A stretch of 64,000 nucleotides of DNA from Teretinema zuelzerae (GTDB taxonomy: Bacteria > Spirochaetota > Spirochaetia > Treponematales > Treponemataceae), in the NCBI RefSeq assembly GCF_021021555.1, contig NZ_JAINWA010000003.1, forward strand, positions 1,798,001 to 1,862,000, written 5' to 3'. Positions 35,318-44,219 of the stretch are shown piece after piece. Under the pieces are notes generated by a model. That model had not been told where the DNA came from. It made no database searches and saw nothing but the letters and a program-made list of their open reading frames with translations. The position numbers were made by a program, and so were the translations under genes. Numbering within the stretch: the stretch's first letter is position 1; each line of letters starts with the position of its first letter.

Positions 35318-35346
35318 AATGTATTCTATATGCATCTTTCCGTCAA
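35318..35346 (-). promoter_or_regulatory. Promoter of RHH/RelE module
   Basis: Minus strand: -35 TTGACG, 17-bp spacer, -10 TACATT. GCATATAGAATAC between them is a possible operator. Confidence 0.65.
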
Positions 35347-35429
35347 CATCATTATGGCCTGATTTTTAGTAATTCTACTTAAGGAAATAGGTAATATTGT
35401 GTGTTTATTCCTCGGCGCCGAAGGCGTCC

Positions 35430-35551
35430 GCCCAACATTTGCTTAACCTGTGGTTTCGTGCCCGAAGGGCTTGGCGCATTTTGTGCGTTAGGAGCGAAGC
35501 GACAGCACAAAATGTGACAAAGAAAGCATCAGGTTGAAGCAGTTGTTAGAC
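35430..35551 (-). repeat. attC site, type G (TGGTTTCGTGCCCGAAGGGC core)
   Basis: 122 bp. Boxes GCCCAAC and GTTAGAC. Inner pair TGGTTTC/GAAAGCA is weaker than in other types. Confidence 0.94.
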
Positions 35552-35553
35552 GC

Positions 35554-36360
35554 TTATCTTGAACGAAAAAAACCTTTTACAAATGTTCCATTTGCTCGTG
35601 TATATGAGTTAACCCATACCTTTCCATTTTTAACATTAGCACCTTGGATACCTTGTGGTTGTGAAATATTATCTCCAATGGCACTTCTTATCAGTAAGAT
35701 AAGTAACGTTACAATTGGAATTGCCATTAAAATAACACACTGTCTAAAAATAGCATTTTTTAATGAATACTTGAAACTCAAATTAATTGAAATTAATAGT
35801 GAAAGAATAAAATAACCAATATTTAAATACGATAATTCTATTGTATGCGGTAATAAAGTGTTAATAAGTTCTATTTGTGATAATGAAATAATAACTGTGG
35901 GAATCAAAAAATTAATGCTAAACAAGTCAAGAATAAATGAATCAAATAGAAAAATGAATAAACAGATTCCCAATAAGACAAGAGGTATCATCTGGAAAAT
36001 ATTGATTATTGTTTTTATCATGGAAATGATTCCAATAATCAAAATAATTATACCAATAATTGGAATAAATGTTGCAATTATCCCACCAATAAATGAAACA
36101 ATCAAACCAATTATCATTTCTTTTAAGATGCCTTCAGATATAATATAAAAAATAAAATATGCTGCACACGATAATGTCAATATTAATAAAAAATAAAATA
36201 TAGAATCAACAGTCCCATCATAGGTTTTAAATTTTAATAAATAAATACCTATAAAAAGCAATGAAGTAATTGCAGATTTAATTATAAAAGCAATGAAAAA
36301 TTGAACTTTTGTTCCAAATGGTAATTCATTAAATGGCATACCGTCTTCGATTACTTGCAT
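35554..36360 (-). CDS. Multi-TM hypothetical membrane protein with YTRxNGTxV tail
   Basis: 268 aa, about seven TM helices, Ile-rich. The C-terminal stretch VWVNSYTRANGTFVKGFFRS matches a short tail (YTRsNGTyV) seen at the ends of many otherwise unrelated bacterial proteins, where it is linked to secreted or surface components; its role is unknown. Start ATG with AAAGGAGAAAAA upstream. Confidence 0.65.
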   Translation of the reverse strand: MQVIEDGMPFNELPFGTKVQFFIAFIIKSAITSLLFIGIYLLKFKTYDGTVDSIFYFLLILTLSCAAYFIFYIISEGILKEMIIGLIVSFIGGIIATFIPIIGIIILIIGIISMIKTIINIFQMIPLVLLGICLFIFLFDSFILDLFSINFLIPTVIISLSQIELINTLLPHTIELSYLNIGYFILSLLISINLSFKYSLKNAIFRQCVILMAIPIVTLLILLIRSAIGDNISQPQGIQGANVKNGKVWVNSYTRANGTFVKGFFRSR

Positions 36361-36393
36361 TTTTTCTCCTTTTATTTTGCGCCAAAGGCGTCC

Positions 36394-36500
36394 GTCTAAC
36401 ATTTAGTTAACCTGCATTGCGTACATTGGCGCACTTTTTGCCGCGAAGCGATAGCAAAAAGTGTGACAATAGCAATGTCAGGTTGAACTAGTTGTTAGAC
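36394..36500 (-). repeat. attC site, type B with AG/CT spacer, shortened apex
   Basis: 107 bp. Boxes GTCTAAC and GTTAGAC. The apex is CCGCGAAGCGATAGC, missing the GAG of other sites. Confidence 0.94.
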
Positions 36501-36510
36501 GCTTTTTTTC

Positions 36511-36996
36511 TCAGAATCCATTAATAATAATGAGTTCTCCTTCATCCTCTGTTGGAAATTCAAAATTATCATAATATTTTTCCATTTCTTCAGTAGTTAA
36601 CATTATTTCATCTGCATTACTACCATTTCTTTTTTCTATTCTCGCTATTACTATACTTTTTGGAGTTTTTATAACAATAATCTTAGGTTCAAGATTATAT
36701 TCTTTTAAAATTTCCTTATATTTATTTCGCATTTTTTTTGACCAAAAAGAAAAATCTAAAACCACATCTATTCCATTAACAATATTTTCTTTTAGTATTT
36801 TTATAAGTCTGTTTTCAATTTCTTGATGCATTTCTTTTGATAAAGGATGTTTAGTAATACCCAGTTTAAATGATTCTTCATCAAACGATAAACGTAAAAA
36901 ACCTTCCCGTTCAAGTTTTTTAGCATAAGTTGTTTTTCCTGATCCTGCTGGACCACACATAAAAAAAACATTTGGTTTAATTGGTTTTTTTTCCAT
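36511..36996 (-). CDS. P-loop kinase (AAA_33-like), copy 2, intact
   Basis: 161 aa. Walker A GPAGSGKT at residues 15-22, then RLSFDEESFK and VVLDFSFWSKKMRNKYKEI, the layout of small AAA_33/zeta-like P-loop kinases that phosphorylate sugars, nucleosides or RNA ends. Substrate unknown. No antitoxin-like partner. The earlier copy at 19058 carries a stop in place of the Trp at 85. Confidence 0.85.
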   Translation of the reverse strand: MEKKPIKPNVFFMCGPAGSGKTTYAKKLEREGFLRLSFDEESFKLGITKHPLSKEMHQEIENRLIKILKENIVNGIDVVLDFSFWSKKMRNKYKEILKEYNLEPKIIVIKTPKSIVIARIEKRNGSNADEIMLTTEEMEKYYDNFEFPTEDEGELIIINGF

Positions 36997-37204
36997 AAAT
37001 AAAGCCTTTATAAATTTATAAGAGTCTAAATCACAAATTCATATGTTTCGTATATCAACCATTATTTTGAATTATACTAGGCTTATAAGGCTTGGTTAAA
37101 AATCATTTTTAAATTGAATTACTAACAAAGTAGAAAAATAAGACTGATAAACAATAGTTTTTTAATTGTTCTTCATTACTAAATTTCCTCGGCCCGAAGG
37201 GTCC

Positions 37205-37317
37205 GTCTAACATTTGCTTAACCTGCGAGGCGTCATGGCGCGATTCTTGCCGAGGAGCGTAGCGACGACTAGCAAGAATCGTGACATAGCCGAGTCAGGT
37301 TGAAGCAGTTGTTAGAT
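37205..37317 (-). repeat. attC site, type E
   Basis: Boxes GTCTAAC and GTTAGAT. Confidence 0.95.
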
Positions 37318-37326
37318 TTTTCTTCT

Positions 37327-38364
37327 TTAATGTTCATGTCTATGATGCATATCAGGATAATGACTATGTTCATGTGTTATTTCATCATGCTCATGTATAT
37401 GCGAATGTTTTGTATGAGTATCAAAGTTTTCACCATGTGAATGATTATGATGATCATCGTCGTGAGTATGCATGTGTATATGAACCATTCTACTATGAAA
37501 GTGACTATGTTTATGTAATATTTTATTACTAAAAATGATTCCAATAAATAATAGTATAAATGCAATAATAGTTATGAAGCTAAATTTCTCTCTAAGAAAT
37601 AAATACGCAGCAATTATTCCCCAAAATGTTGATGAGCTAAATAATATTTGACTTCTAGTTGCTCCTAAATTCTGTGCAGAAGTTACATATAGAAAAATAC
37701 TAATACCATATGAGAACACGCCGATTAATAAACCAATACCAATATATTGTATTTCAATTTTATTGCCGGATAAGAACATTCCAATCATTAAATTTACTGT
37801 TCCACCAAATAGACCCTTTATGAAAGTAGTTGCTTGAGGTGTAATTCCATCGATAATTGCTGTTAAATGATTATCAACACCCCAGCAAATACATGCCAAT
37901 ATAATAAATAAAGCAGAAATGATTCCGCTGGAATTTTCTTGCGAGCATATAACAATACTTGATAAAAGCGTAAAAATTATTCCAAGTAATGTATATCGAC
38001 CAAGGCTTTCTTTAAATATTATAACTCCTAACAGAGCAGTCGCAACTAACTCCATATTGAGCCAAATTGAAACTGACATTGAGTTTGCTGATTTCAAACC
38101 AACCATTAGAAATAACGGACCTAACAAACCACCAAATAGGACGATTCCTATAAGATGTTTTTTTGTGCCTTTCGTATTTAACAATACTAGTTTTTTTGAT
38201 TTATTAATTATCATGTAAGGCAAAAAAGCGATACTTGCGCCAAGGTATAATAAACCTGCAAGTTGGAAACTATTAAGATGTGAAAGAGTTAATTTACTTA
38301 ACGGTGTTGCAATTCCAAAAAGCAAGCCGGCTGCTAAACCCATTATTATTGCGATAATTTGCAT
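37327..38364 (-). CDS. DMT-superfamily (EamA) transporter with His-rich tail
   Basis: 345 aa. Ten TM helices in two EamA repeats (GLLFGIATPLSKLTLSH at the start, AACICWGVDNHLTAIIDG beginning repeat two). The last 60 or so residues form a cytoplasmic tail very rich in His with alternating Asp/Glu (HSHIHEHDEITHEHSH), a likely metal-binding segment. Export of a metal or metal-complexed metabolite is the natural guess. Confidence 0.85.
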   Translation of the reverse strand: MQIIAIIMGLAAGLLFGIATPLSKLTLSHLNSFQLAGLLYLGASIAFLPYMIINKSKKLVLLNTKGTKKHLIGIVLFGGLLGPLFLMVGLKSANSMSVSIWLNMELVATALLGVIIFKESLGRYTLLGIIFTLLSSIVICSQENSSGIISALFIILACICWGVDNHLTAIIDGITPQATTFIKGLFGGTVNLMIGMFLSGNKIEIQYIGIGLLIGVFSYGISIFLYVTSAQNLGATRSQILFSSSTFWGIIAAYLFLREKFSFITIIAFILLFIGIIFSNKILHKHSHFHSRMVHIHMHTHDDDHHNHSHGENFDTHTKHSHIHEHDEITHEHSHYPDMHHRHEH

Positions 38365-38394
38365 TCGTTCGTTTTTCCTCGGCCCGAAGGGTCA

Positions 38395-38503
38395 ATCTAA
38401 CATTTGCTTAACCTGCGTTTTGCTTGGCGCGGTTTTTGCCGAGCGTAGCGAAGTGGAAAAATCCGTGACAAGCAAATAAGTCAGGTTGAAGCAGTTGTTA
38501 GCC
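38395..38503 (-). repeat. attC site, type A
   Basis: Boxes ATCTAAC and GTTAGCC. GTTTTGCTTGG variant, and GTGGAAAAATC with one mismatch in the central stem. Confidence 0.94.
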
Positions 38504-39463
38504 ACTTGCTTTTTTACGATATTTTGTCATTCGGCCTGTACCTAATGACTCAATTTTCTCTTCAATAAGTAATTGTTTAATATCTCTACTCGCAGTTGCA
38601 GTTGATATACCCTTGCATACATTCATGTATTCTTTACGATCAAACCAATCATTTAAGACAGATAATGCATATTCAATTCGTTTCTTATAATCTGGGCTTG
38701 CGGGCTTTGCATCCTCAACAGTCTCTCTTAATGATTTATTAATCGTATCAAGCATGAACTCAATAAAACTAGTTGATGATCCAGATAAATCTGATTGCTC
38801 CAAAACCCTATAATATTCTTCTTGATTATCTCTTATTACCTTTTCTATTGGAACAAATTCAAAAATAGGATTAGCTTTCATCAATAATCGAGTCTGCCAG
38901 TAACGACCCATTCTACCATTTCCATCTTCAAACGGATGGATAAACTCCATTTCATAATGGAAAACACAGCTTTTAATTATCTCAAGATCATTATCATTTT
39001 TTAAGTAGTTAAATAGATCTTTCATGAGCCCTGGAACCATGTCATATCCAGGTGCAATATGCGAAACTTCTTTTCCCTTAATTATTCCTACTTGTGTTCT
39101 TCGAAATTTACCTGGATTCTCAACCAATCCATTCATTAATGTCTTATGAGCTTTTAAAAAGTCATTTACATTTACAGGATTAAACTCATTTAATTGCTCA
39201 TATGCTTTAATTGCATTTTGTACTTCAAGAATGTCCTTCTGTGGTCCAAAAACGTGATTATTATTTATCAACGCCGTTACATGCTCAATATTGAGAGTAT
39301 TACCTTCAATGGCAAGAGACGAGTGGATTGTTTTAATGCGATTTTGCTTACGTAATCTTGCTTCAGGCTTAACCAGCAATAAACTCTGACAGATACCAAG
39401 AGCTTCAGTAATCTGTCCATATAAATCAAGTATTCTGTGAGTAATTTGATATGGTGGTTTCAT
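38498..39463 (-). CDS. Fic-family AMPylase-like protein with internal inhibitory helix
   Basis: 321 aa. Active-site loop HPFEDGNGRMGR with catalytic H176; N-terminal inhibitory motif SSLAIEGN (residues 48-55) marks a class II, self-inhibited Fic enzyme. A C-terminal winged-helix-like region (KGISTATASRDIKQLLIEE) follows, as in Fic/DeoR-type two-domain proteins. Transfers AMP or related groups to target proteins. Stop codon from attC; a palindromic operator overlaps the promoter, suggesting autoregulation through the winged helix. Confidence 0.92.
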   Translation of the reverse strand: MKPPYQITHRILDLYGQITEALGICQSLLLVKPEARLRKQNRIKTIHSSLAIEGNTLNIEHVTALINNNHVFGPQKDILEVQNAIKAYEQLNEFNPVNVNDFLKAHKTLMNGLVENPGKFRRTQVGIIKGKEVSHIAPGYDMVPGLMKDLFNYLKNDNDLEIIKSCVFHYEMEFIHPFEDGNGRMGRYWQTRLLMKANPIFEFVPIEKVIRDNQEEYYRVLEQSDLSGSSTSFIEFMLDTINKSLRETVEDAKPASPDYKKRIEYALSVLNDWFDRKEYMNVCKGISTATASRDIKQLLIEEKIESLGTGRMTKYRKKASG

Positions 39464-39469
39464 ACATAC

Positions 39470-39498
39470 ATGATAGTATCAAATGATACTATCGTCAA
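39470..39498 (-). promoter_or_regulatory. Fic promoter with palindromic operator
   Basis: Minus strand: -35 TTGACG, 17-bp spacer, -10 TATCAT. A perfect inverted repeat GATAGTATC-ATTT-GATACTATC (39472-39493) fills the spacer. Confidence 0.75.
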
Positions 39499-39527
39499 GA
39501 TTCTTTTCCCCGGCGCCGGAGGCGTCT

Positions 39528-39649
39528 GGCTAACATTTGCTTAACCTGTGGTTTCGTGCCCGTAGGGCTTGGCGCATTTTGTGCGTCAGGAGCGTAGCGA
39601 CAGCACAAAATGTGACAAAGAAAGCATCAGGTTGAAGCAGTTGTTATGT
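39528..39649 (-). repeat. attC site, type G
   Basis: Boxes GGCTAAC and GTTATGT. Confidence 0.94.
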
Positions 39650-39659
39650 TAAAAGTTGT

Positions 39660-39974
39660 TTAATCTTGCCAACTTGTAATAAATCCATTCTCTACATATA
39701 CATATATATTCTCATAATCTTTCTTTCCCGGATATACAAACTGTTCATGTTTTCCCCAAGGGCCAACAGAGGTGTTGATATCTTCTGGATTTCCAAAACT
39801 TGCTATCAATCCATCTCGACTCATTCCTATAAAAATACTTTTATTATAAACACACTCTATTTCATAATCCGATAGATTAGGCCATCTCTTTTTAAGAGAT
39901 TCAATTTGACTGTTTCGTAATTCAATCTGTTTTCTATTTAAAAACTCAGAAAATGTCTCCTTTTCATTTTTCAT
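39660..39974 (-). CDS. BamE/SmpA-like small protein
   Basis: 104 aa. The C-terminal half (SIFIGMSRDGLIASFGNPED, then HEQFVYPGKKDYENIYVYVE and NGFITSWQD) follows the SmpA/OmlA (BamE) domain pattern of a GM turn, a GxP loop and paired strands. No lipobox or signal peptide of its own. Second gene of a cassette whose first gene is a lipoprotein. Confidence 0.7.
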   Translation of the reverse strand: MKNEKETFSEFLNRKQIELRNSQIESLKKRWPNLSDYEIECVYNKSIFIGMSRDGLIASFGNPEDINTSVGPWGKHEQFVYPGKKDYENIYVYVENGFITSWQD

Positions 39975-40006
39975 CTTCTCTTTTTCTATTCTCTTATTTT
40001 CATCTT

Positions 40007-40429
40007 CTATTTTTTCTTTTCTTGAATATCAACATACTCTTTATCTTCAGATCGAATTTTATTAAATTGATTAGTTCTCTGAAATGATGAAACTATACCA
40101 TCTACATAAGATATTCCATAAAAAGACAAACAAATTGCTGCTGTAGATTTCATTAATGTTTGCCCTGCTTCTGTATCAGTATCTATGGTTTTTTGTAGTA
40201 CTTGATTAACAATCAAAGGTACAGAAAACCCAGTAAAATATACACTGGCTTCCAAGTATTCACCATTTAATAGTTGTGGTAATCCAGGAACAAATCCCAA
40301 AAGAATACTTTTTGATGCAGATAATGGTTTTTTGCGGAATTGATTGTAATCATCAATTGTATAAGGTCGAGTTACACAACCTGTAAGAACAAGCACAAAA
40401 AAAAGCAATAAAGAAATACGTGATTTCAT
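40007..40429 (-). CDS. Putative lipoprotein
   Basis: 140 aa. Signal peptide MKSRISLLLFFVLVLTGC with lipobox LTGC, then YTIDDYNQFRKKPLSASKSI and a hydrophobic stretch LLGFVPGLPQLLNGEYLEAS of the kind seen in DUF-type small membrane lipoproteins. Start has AAGGAGTTAAA upstream. Likely acts with the BamE-like gene that follows. Confidence 0.75.
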   Translation of the reverse strand: MKSRISLLLFFVLVLTGCVTRPYTIDDYNQFRKKPLSASKSILLGFVPGLPQLLNGEYLEASVYFTGFSVPLIVNQVLQKTIDTDTEAGQTLMKSTAAICLSFYGISYVDGIVSSFQRTNQFNKIRSEDKEYVDIQEKKK

Positions 40430-40474
40430 TTTAACTCCTTGATTTTCTATTTTCGCGCCGCATAAGCGGCGTCG

Positions 40475-40596
40475 ACATAACATTTTATTAACCTGCTTTT
40501 CCGTGCCCGAAGGGCTTGGCGTGAAAATTGCATAAGGAGCGAAGCGACTGCAATTTTCATGCCAAAGGAAATGTCAGGTTGAATAAGTTGTTAGAG
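40475..40596 (-). repeat. attC site, TTTATTAACC/GGTTGAATAAG variant
   Basis: Boxes ACATAAC and GTTAGAG. The spacer is TAT on the left arm and ATA on the right, again compensatory. Core GCTTTTCCGTGCCCGAAGGGC. Confidence 0.93.
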
Positions 40597-40641
40597 ATTT
40601 TTTTCATCGCAATAAATCATAATCGTATACAGCAATATTTC

Positions 40642-40866
40642 CTAGAAAGCTATAAGTTTATTCTTAATTATATTCTTTCCAAAGTTTATTGATTCCTTTT
40701 CAGCTTCTTGTTGAAGTATCAATGAAATTTTTGTGTCCAGAAATATTTCCTTTTTTATTAACCCTTTTACATTTTTTTCAATAATCACTTCAACAGAATA
40801 ACGATCATCAAATCGTCGTTTACTGCAAGTTGTTAGTGTATAATCATTATAGTTTTCTTTTAACAT
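40642..40866 (-). CDS. Small hypothetical protein
   Basis: 74 aa, second gene of its cassette, overlapping the GNAT stop by 7 nt, hence coupled. Basic, with alternating strands then an amphipathic helix (LILQQEAEKESINFGKNII). Not recognised. Confidence 0.55.
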   Translation of the reverse strand: MLKENYNDYTLTTCSKRRFDDRYSVEVIIEKNVKGLIKKEIFLDTKISLILQQEAEKESINFGKNIIKNKLIAF

Positions 40867-41348
40867 AATTCTTTTGTTAACACACCAACTTTAAAGGGTA
40901 AGTTTTCATATACATCAACAGCAATTACTTGGAAACCCTGATTTTCATACCATTTTTTCAATGTAATATTTTCATAAACGATTTCCACTTTAGCGACTTT
41001 ACCATTATTCTCTTTAATACGGTTTATTGCATAATTCATTAGTGTTTGACCAATTTTATTATGTCTTTGATCAGGAAGAACTGCGAGCCGTTCTATTTTA
41101 TATATATTGTTTTCTGTTTCCTTTATTCCAACTGAACCAAGAACTTGACCTGAATCAACATATACAAACAATACCAAACCATTTTTCATCTGTTTATCTA
41201 TAACATCAACAGTAATAAACGCAGGAAAATGTGGTACAGACTCTTTTGTAAAATGAAAATCTTGCGCAACTGTACTAAATGATTGTGTAATTACATTATG
41301 TACTTTTTCAATCATTTCTGATGAATCTACACTTTGTATTGTGTACAT
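40860..41348 (-). CDS. GNAT N-acetyltransferase
   Basis: 162 aa. Good GNAT motif A: IERLAVLPDQRHNKIGQTLM (R-x-x-x-I-G, with Arg-His-Asn-Lys in the pyrophosphate loop) and motif B WYENQGFQVI. N-terminal region VHNVITQSFSTVAQDFHFTK suggests the variant found in small-amine acetylases. Start overlaps the cassette leader after a short AGAGAAAATA. Confidence 0.88.
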   Translation of the reverse strand: MYTIQSVDSSEMIEKVHNVITQSFSTVAQDFHFTKESVPHFPAFITVDVIDKQMKNGLVLFVYVDSGQVLGSVGIKETENNIYKIERLAVLPDQRHNKIGQTLMNYAINRIKENNGKVAKVEIVYENITLKKWYENQGFQVIAVDVYENLPFKVGVLTKELC

Positions 41349-41377
41349 TATTTTCTCTTGCCGCGCCGAAGGCGTCG

Positions 41378-41436
41378 CTCTAACATTTGCTTAACCTGCA
41401 TTGCGAAGCAATGTCAGGTTGAAGCAGTTGTTAGTT
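41378..41436 (-). repeat. attC site, short 59-bp form
   Basis: Boxes CTCTAAC and GTTAGTT. Confidence 0.95.
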
Positions 41437-41670
41437 TATTTTTTTTATCTGTATAACAAATGTAACAATAATCAATATTCCAACTGCGAAAGAAACATAA
41501 CTTACTGGTTCTCCAATATTTAGAAAACCTATTAACAGTTGTAAAACACCTAATAGAATCATACTAATTGTTAGTGTTTTATTCATTTTATCCGTTTTCA
41601 ATTCTTTACTCAAAAAATAAATCAACAGCGCTACAGTGATTAATAAAAATACAAACAGTACAGTATTCAT
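41431..41670 (-). CDS. Small three-TM membrane protein, copy 1
   Basis: 79 aa: TM helices at about 2-20, 33-50 and 57-75 with short Lys-rich loops. Stop from attC. ATG has AGGAAAGGAAC upstream. A decayed copy is at 55716. Function unknown. Confidence 0.65.
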   Translation of the reverse strand: MNTVLFVFLLITVALLIYFLSKELKTDKMNKTLTISMILLGVLQLLIGFLNIGEPVSYVSFAVGILIIVTFVIQIKKIN

Positions 41671-42138
41671 GTTCCTTTCCTATTTAAAATCCAAATTCTC
41701 TTTTTTAAAATTCTTTTGTTACTGATAAGTTTCCAAATAAATCTTTATCCAAAGATAACACTATTTTTTTTCAACAAAATATTCCTATCTTTATAACAAT
41801 CATTATGTGTAGAAGGGTTTTACGCACGTAAACTGTTTTAATCATTGTTCTTTATTTTTTGTTATTTACTAAAAGCATTAAGGTTTCTTTATTACTAGAG
41901 TTAGTGTTATCAATTATTGAAAGATTTTTTCCAATATTATTAGCATTCTTTTTCAATAGAATTATCAATCTATTTTTTATTGCTTCATTCTTACTATGAC
42001 AAAAGCAGTCTTATTAATCAAATCCATTAATGTGTCGAACCGTTATTAGCATTTTTTTATTTCATATAATTCTTAAAAACCAGAAGCCCTTGTTACAGCA
42101 TTTTACAATGCATTTTTCCTCGCGCGCCGAAGGCGTCA
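41671..42138. other. AT-rich leader of the three-TM cassette, no gene seen
   Basis: About 470 bp between the gene start and the cassette end. Homologous DNA with many indels follows the decayed copy (55951-56396). I find no open frame with a ribosome-binding site. Confidence 0.5.
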
Positions 42139-42260
42139 AACTAACATTTGCTTAACCTGTATTTTCGCGCCCGAAGGGCTTGGCGCATTTTGTGCGTAAG
42201 GAGCGCAGCGACAGCACAAAATGTGACAAAGAAAATATCAGGTTGAAGCAGTTGTTAGAC
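42139..42260 (-). repeat. attC site, type C
   Basis: Boxes AACTAAC and GTTAGAC; like the site at 33053, it belongs to the ParE/Phd module. Confidence 0.95.
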
Positions 42261-42584
42261 GAATTTTCTTTTTAATTTTTCCACTAATAAATCTTGTACA
42301 TTTCTTCTTGCATCTATTACTGTAAATATTTCAACCATATCATTATCAATCCGATAGATGATTCGCCAGTAAGATTCAAGAATTTCACGATATTCGTTTA
42401 TGTTATATTCAAGGAGCTCCGGAACAATTCTTCCCTTATTAGGAAAACTTTTTAATGAGTTTATCCTTTCAAACAATAATTCAAATATTTTCTTTGCGTA
42501 TTCAGGTCGATCATCAAAATAATATTCAATGATTTCTTCAATATCTCTTTTCACACTATTTGGAATACGAACTTCATATTCCAT
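42255..42584 (-). CDS. ParE/RelE-family toxin, copy 2
   Basis: 109 aa. Differs from copy 1 (33169) by V/K-to-E/R-type changes (MEYEVRI, SVKRDIE, NSLKSFP). All core residues are kept. TAA stop from attC. Confidence 0.88.
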   Translation of the reverse strand: MEYEVRIPNSVKRDIEEIIEYYFDDRPEYAKKIFELLFERINSLKSFPNKGRIVPELLEYNINEYREILESYWRIIYRIDNDMVEIFTVIDARRNVQDLLVEKLKRKFV

Positions 42585-42587
42585 AGT

Positions 42588-42869
42588 TTATTTCCTGAAA
42601 TATTTGTTATTTAATTCATTGAAGACTTCATCTGATTCTTGAAAGTTGCCCCTTTTAATCTCATCTTCAGATATTTTGATTATGTTTAATAAAGCAAAAG
42701 CATTTTGCATATTTTGATACGAATCAATATCCATTAAGACGGCTTTAGCTTCGCCGTTTTGAGTAATAATAATCGGATTTCGATTATCATTAACATATTT
42801 CATCATTTCAGCAGCATTTGTTTTAATGTATGAAATCGGTTTTATATCGTTCTTAAAGTTTACATTCAT
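42588..42869 (-). CDS. Phd/YefM-family antitoxin, copy 2
   Basis: 93 aa, identical in protein sequence to copy 1, so either antitoxin should neutralise either toxin. Ribosome-binding site GGAGGATTAG is better than in copy 1. Confidence 0.9.
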   Translation of the reverse strand: MNVNFKNDIKPISYIKTNAAEMMKYVNDNRNPIIITQNGEAKAVLMDIDSYQNMQNAFALLNIIKISEDEIKRGNFQESDEVFNELNNKYFRK

Positions 42870-42893
42870 CTAATCCTCCTTGCCAGTCCTTAA

Positions 42894-42922
42894 AATATAC
42901 TTTATAAAGACTTTATTGTCAA
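42894..42922 (-). promoter_or_regulatory. Promoter of Phd/ParE module, copy 2
   Basis: TTGACA, 17-bp spacer, TATATT on the minus strand; same as copy 1. Confidence 0.75.
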
Positions 42923-43027
42923 ATTCTAAGATGTTTTAATTATGGATTGTATTGCCATAAATTGTTTTATTATAAGGATTTATAACATAACTATAATGTG
43001 CTCTTTTGTTGCGCGCGAAGCGCGTCC

Positions 43028-43136
43028 GTCTAACATTTGCTTAACCTGCGTTTTGTTTGGCGCGGTTTTTGCCGAGCGTAGCGAAGTGCAAAAATCCGTG
43101 ACAAGCAAATAAGTCAGGTTGAAGCAGTTGTTAGGC
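43028..43136 (-). repeat. attC site, type A
   Basis: Boxes GTCTAAC and GTTAGGC. Confidence 0.95.
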
Positions 43137-43151
43137 GTCTATTTGATTAAA

Positions 43152-43706
43152 TTAATACAACATTCCGTTATAGTTATTTTGGAGTGCATCAATTATTTTA
43201 TTTCTTCTTTTATTTTTTGTTTCTTCGGTTTTAGCATCACAATAAAAGCCAGCAAATTGCTTTTGTTTTGATAATGGTTTTTCATTGTATAATCTTACTA
43301 TTTCGGGCATTGTTTGAAGCACATTTCTTAAACACTCTATTTTATCTTCTATACTTAATTGAGTATTTTCGTTGCTAATTTCTGGTAAATAAACATCAAC
43401 ACCGGATTTTGTCATTGCATTATTATCTACCATTTTCTTAAATATTTGCTTATTCTTCTCTGACCATTTATGAACATCTTTTCTTTTTGAAAAATATTTT
43501 CTATATCTTTCATCATTTATTGACTTCATAACCCCATCAATCCATCCAAAGCAGATTGATTCCTCTAGTGCGTCATTTGCAGTAAAATCTTTATTACCCT
43601 TTTTAAACTCTATCCAAATACTATTTTCTTTTTTGTGATTAATTACCAACCATTCTCTATATTTAACCCTATTCTCAAATTCAAGAACAACAACATCTTC
43701 ATTCAT
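43152..43706 (-). CDS. YdeI/OmpD-associated family protein, copy 1
   Basis: 184 aa. Family landmarks: YREWLVINHKKENSIWIEFK, ALEESICFGWIDGVMKS, RYRKYFSKRKDVHKWSEKN and the Lys/Arg-rich C-terminus. YdeI-type proteins are linked to resistance to antimicrobial peptides and bacteriocins, mechanism unclear. ATG at 43706 chosen because GAGG lies six nt upstream. Nearly identical copy at 54980. Confidence 0.88.
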   Translation of the reverse strand: MNEDVVVLEFENRVKYREWLVINHKKENSIWIEFKKGNKDFTANDALEESICFGWIDGVMKSINDERYRKYFSKRKDVHKWSEKNKQIFKKMVDNNAMTKSGVDVYLPEISNENTQLSIEDKIECLRNVLQTMPEIVRLYNEKPLSKQKQFAGFYCDAKTEETKNKRRNKIIDALQNNYNGMLY

Positions 43707-43783
43707 ATCGAACCTCGCTACAATCAATACAATGAAAAAAATATTTCAAGTTTTAAATATATTTTCCTCTGCCCGAAGGGTCC

Positions 43784-43892
43784 GCCTAACATTTGCTTAA
43801 CCTGCGTTTTGTTTGGCGCGGTTTTTGCCGAGCGTAGCGAAGTGCAAAAATCCGTGACAAGCAAATAAGTCAGGTTGAAGCAGTTGTTAGTC
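43784..43892 (-). repeat. attC site, type A
   Basis: Boxes GCCTAAC and GTTAGTC, GC/GC spacer, where the first copy of this cassette (22806) has GGT/ACC. Confidence 0.95.
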
Positions 43893-44156
43893 GCTTTCTT
43901 TTGATATAAACACACCACCAAATAAACTTGTCATTGCATAGAAAGTGATATATTGATCATTATTTATTGATAACCGCACATAATATTTTGTCCCAGATCC
44001 TGGACCAACTGGACCAAACAATGACCAACAAACACTTAATCCTGTGATATTTTGATAGTTCTTTTTTACATATTTAACAATTCGTTGTCGCAAGTAATAA
44101 ATATATATTACATACACAGGAATAACGACAGCTATACTCATTAAAAATGATTTCAT
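43887..44156 (-). CDS. Small single-TM protein, copy 2
   Basis: 89 aa, one residue different from the copy at 22909 (ISKESD for ISRESD). It remains intact while the GNAT upstream of it in the cassette is broken. Confidence 0.7.
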   Translation of the reverse strand: MKSFLMSIAVVIPVYVIYIYYLRQRIVKYVKKNYQNITGLSVCWSLFGPVGPGSGTKYYVRLSINNDQYITFYAMTSLFGGVFISKESD

Positions 44157-44219
44157 TGTAACTTCCTTTTATTAAAGATTATCAATTAAGCTCATCAAAC
44201 AAAAAAGATTAATAAATAC

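Noticed and set aside
43724-43921. Frames beginning or containing NNCFNLTYLLVTDFCTSL and TAPNKTQVKQML
   Set aside because: This is type A attC translated on the minus strand. It appears fused to many genes because the frame happens to stay open; real starts lie downstream after GAGGAAA.
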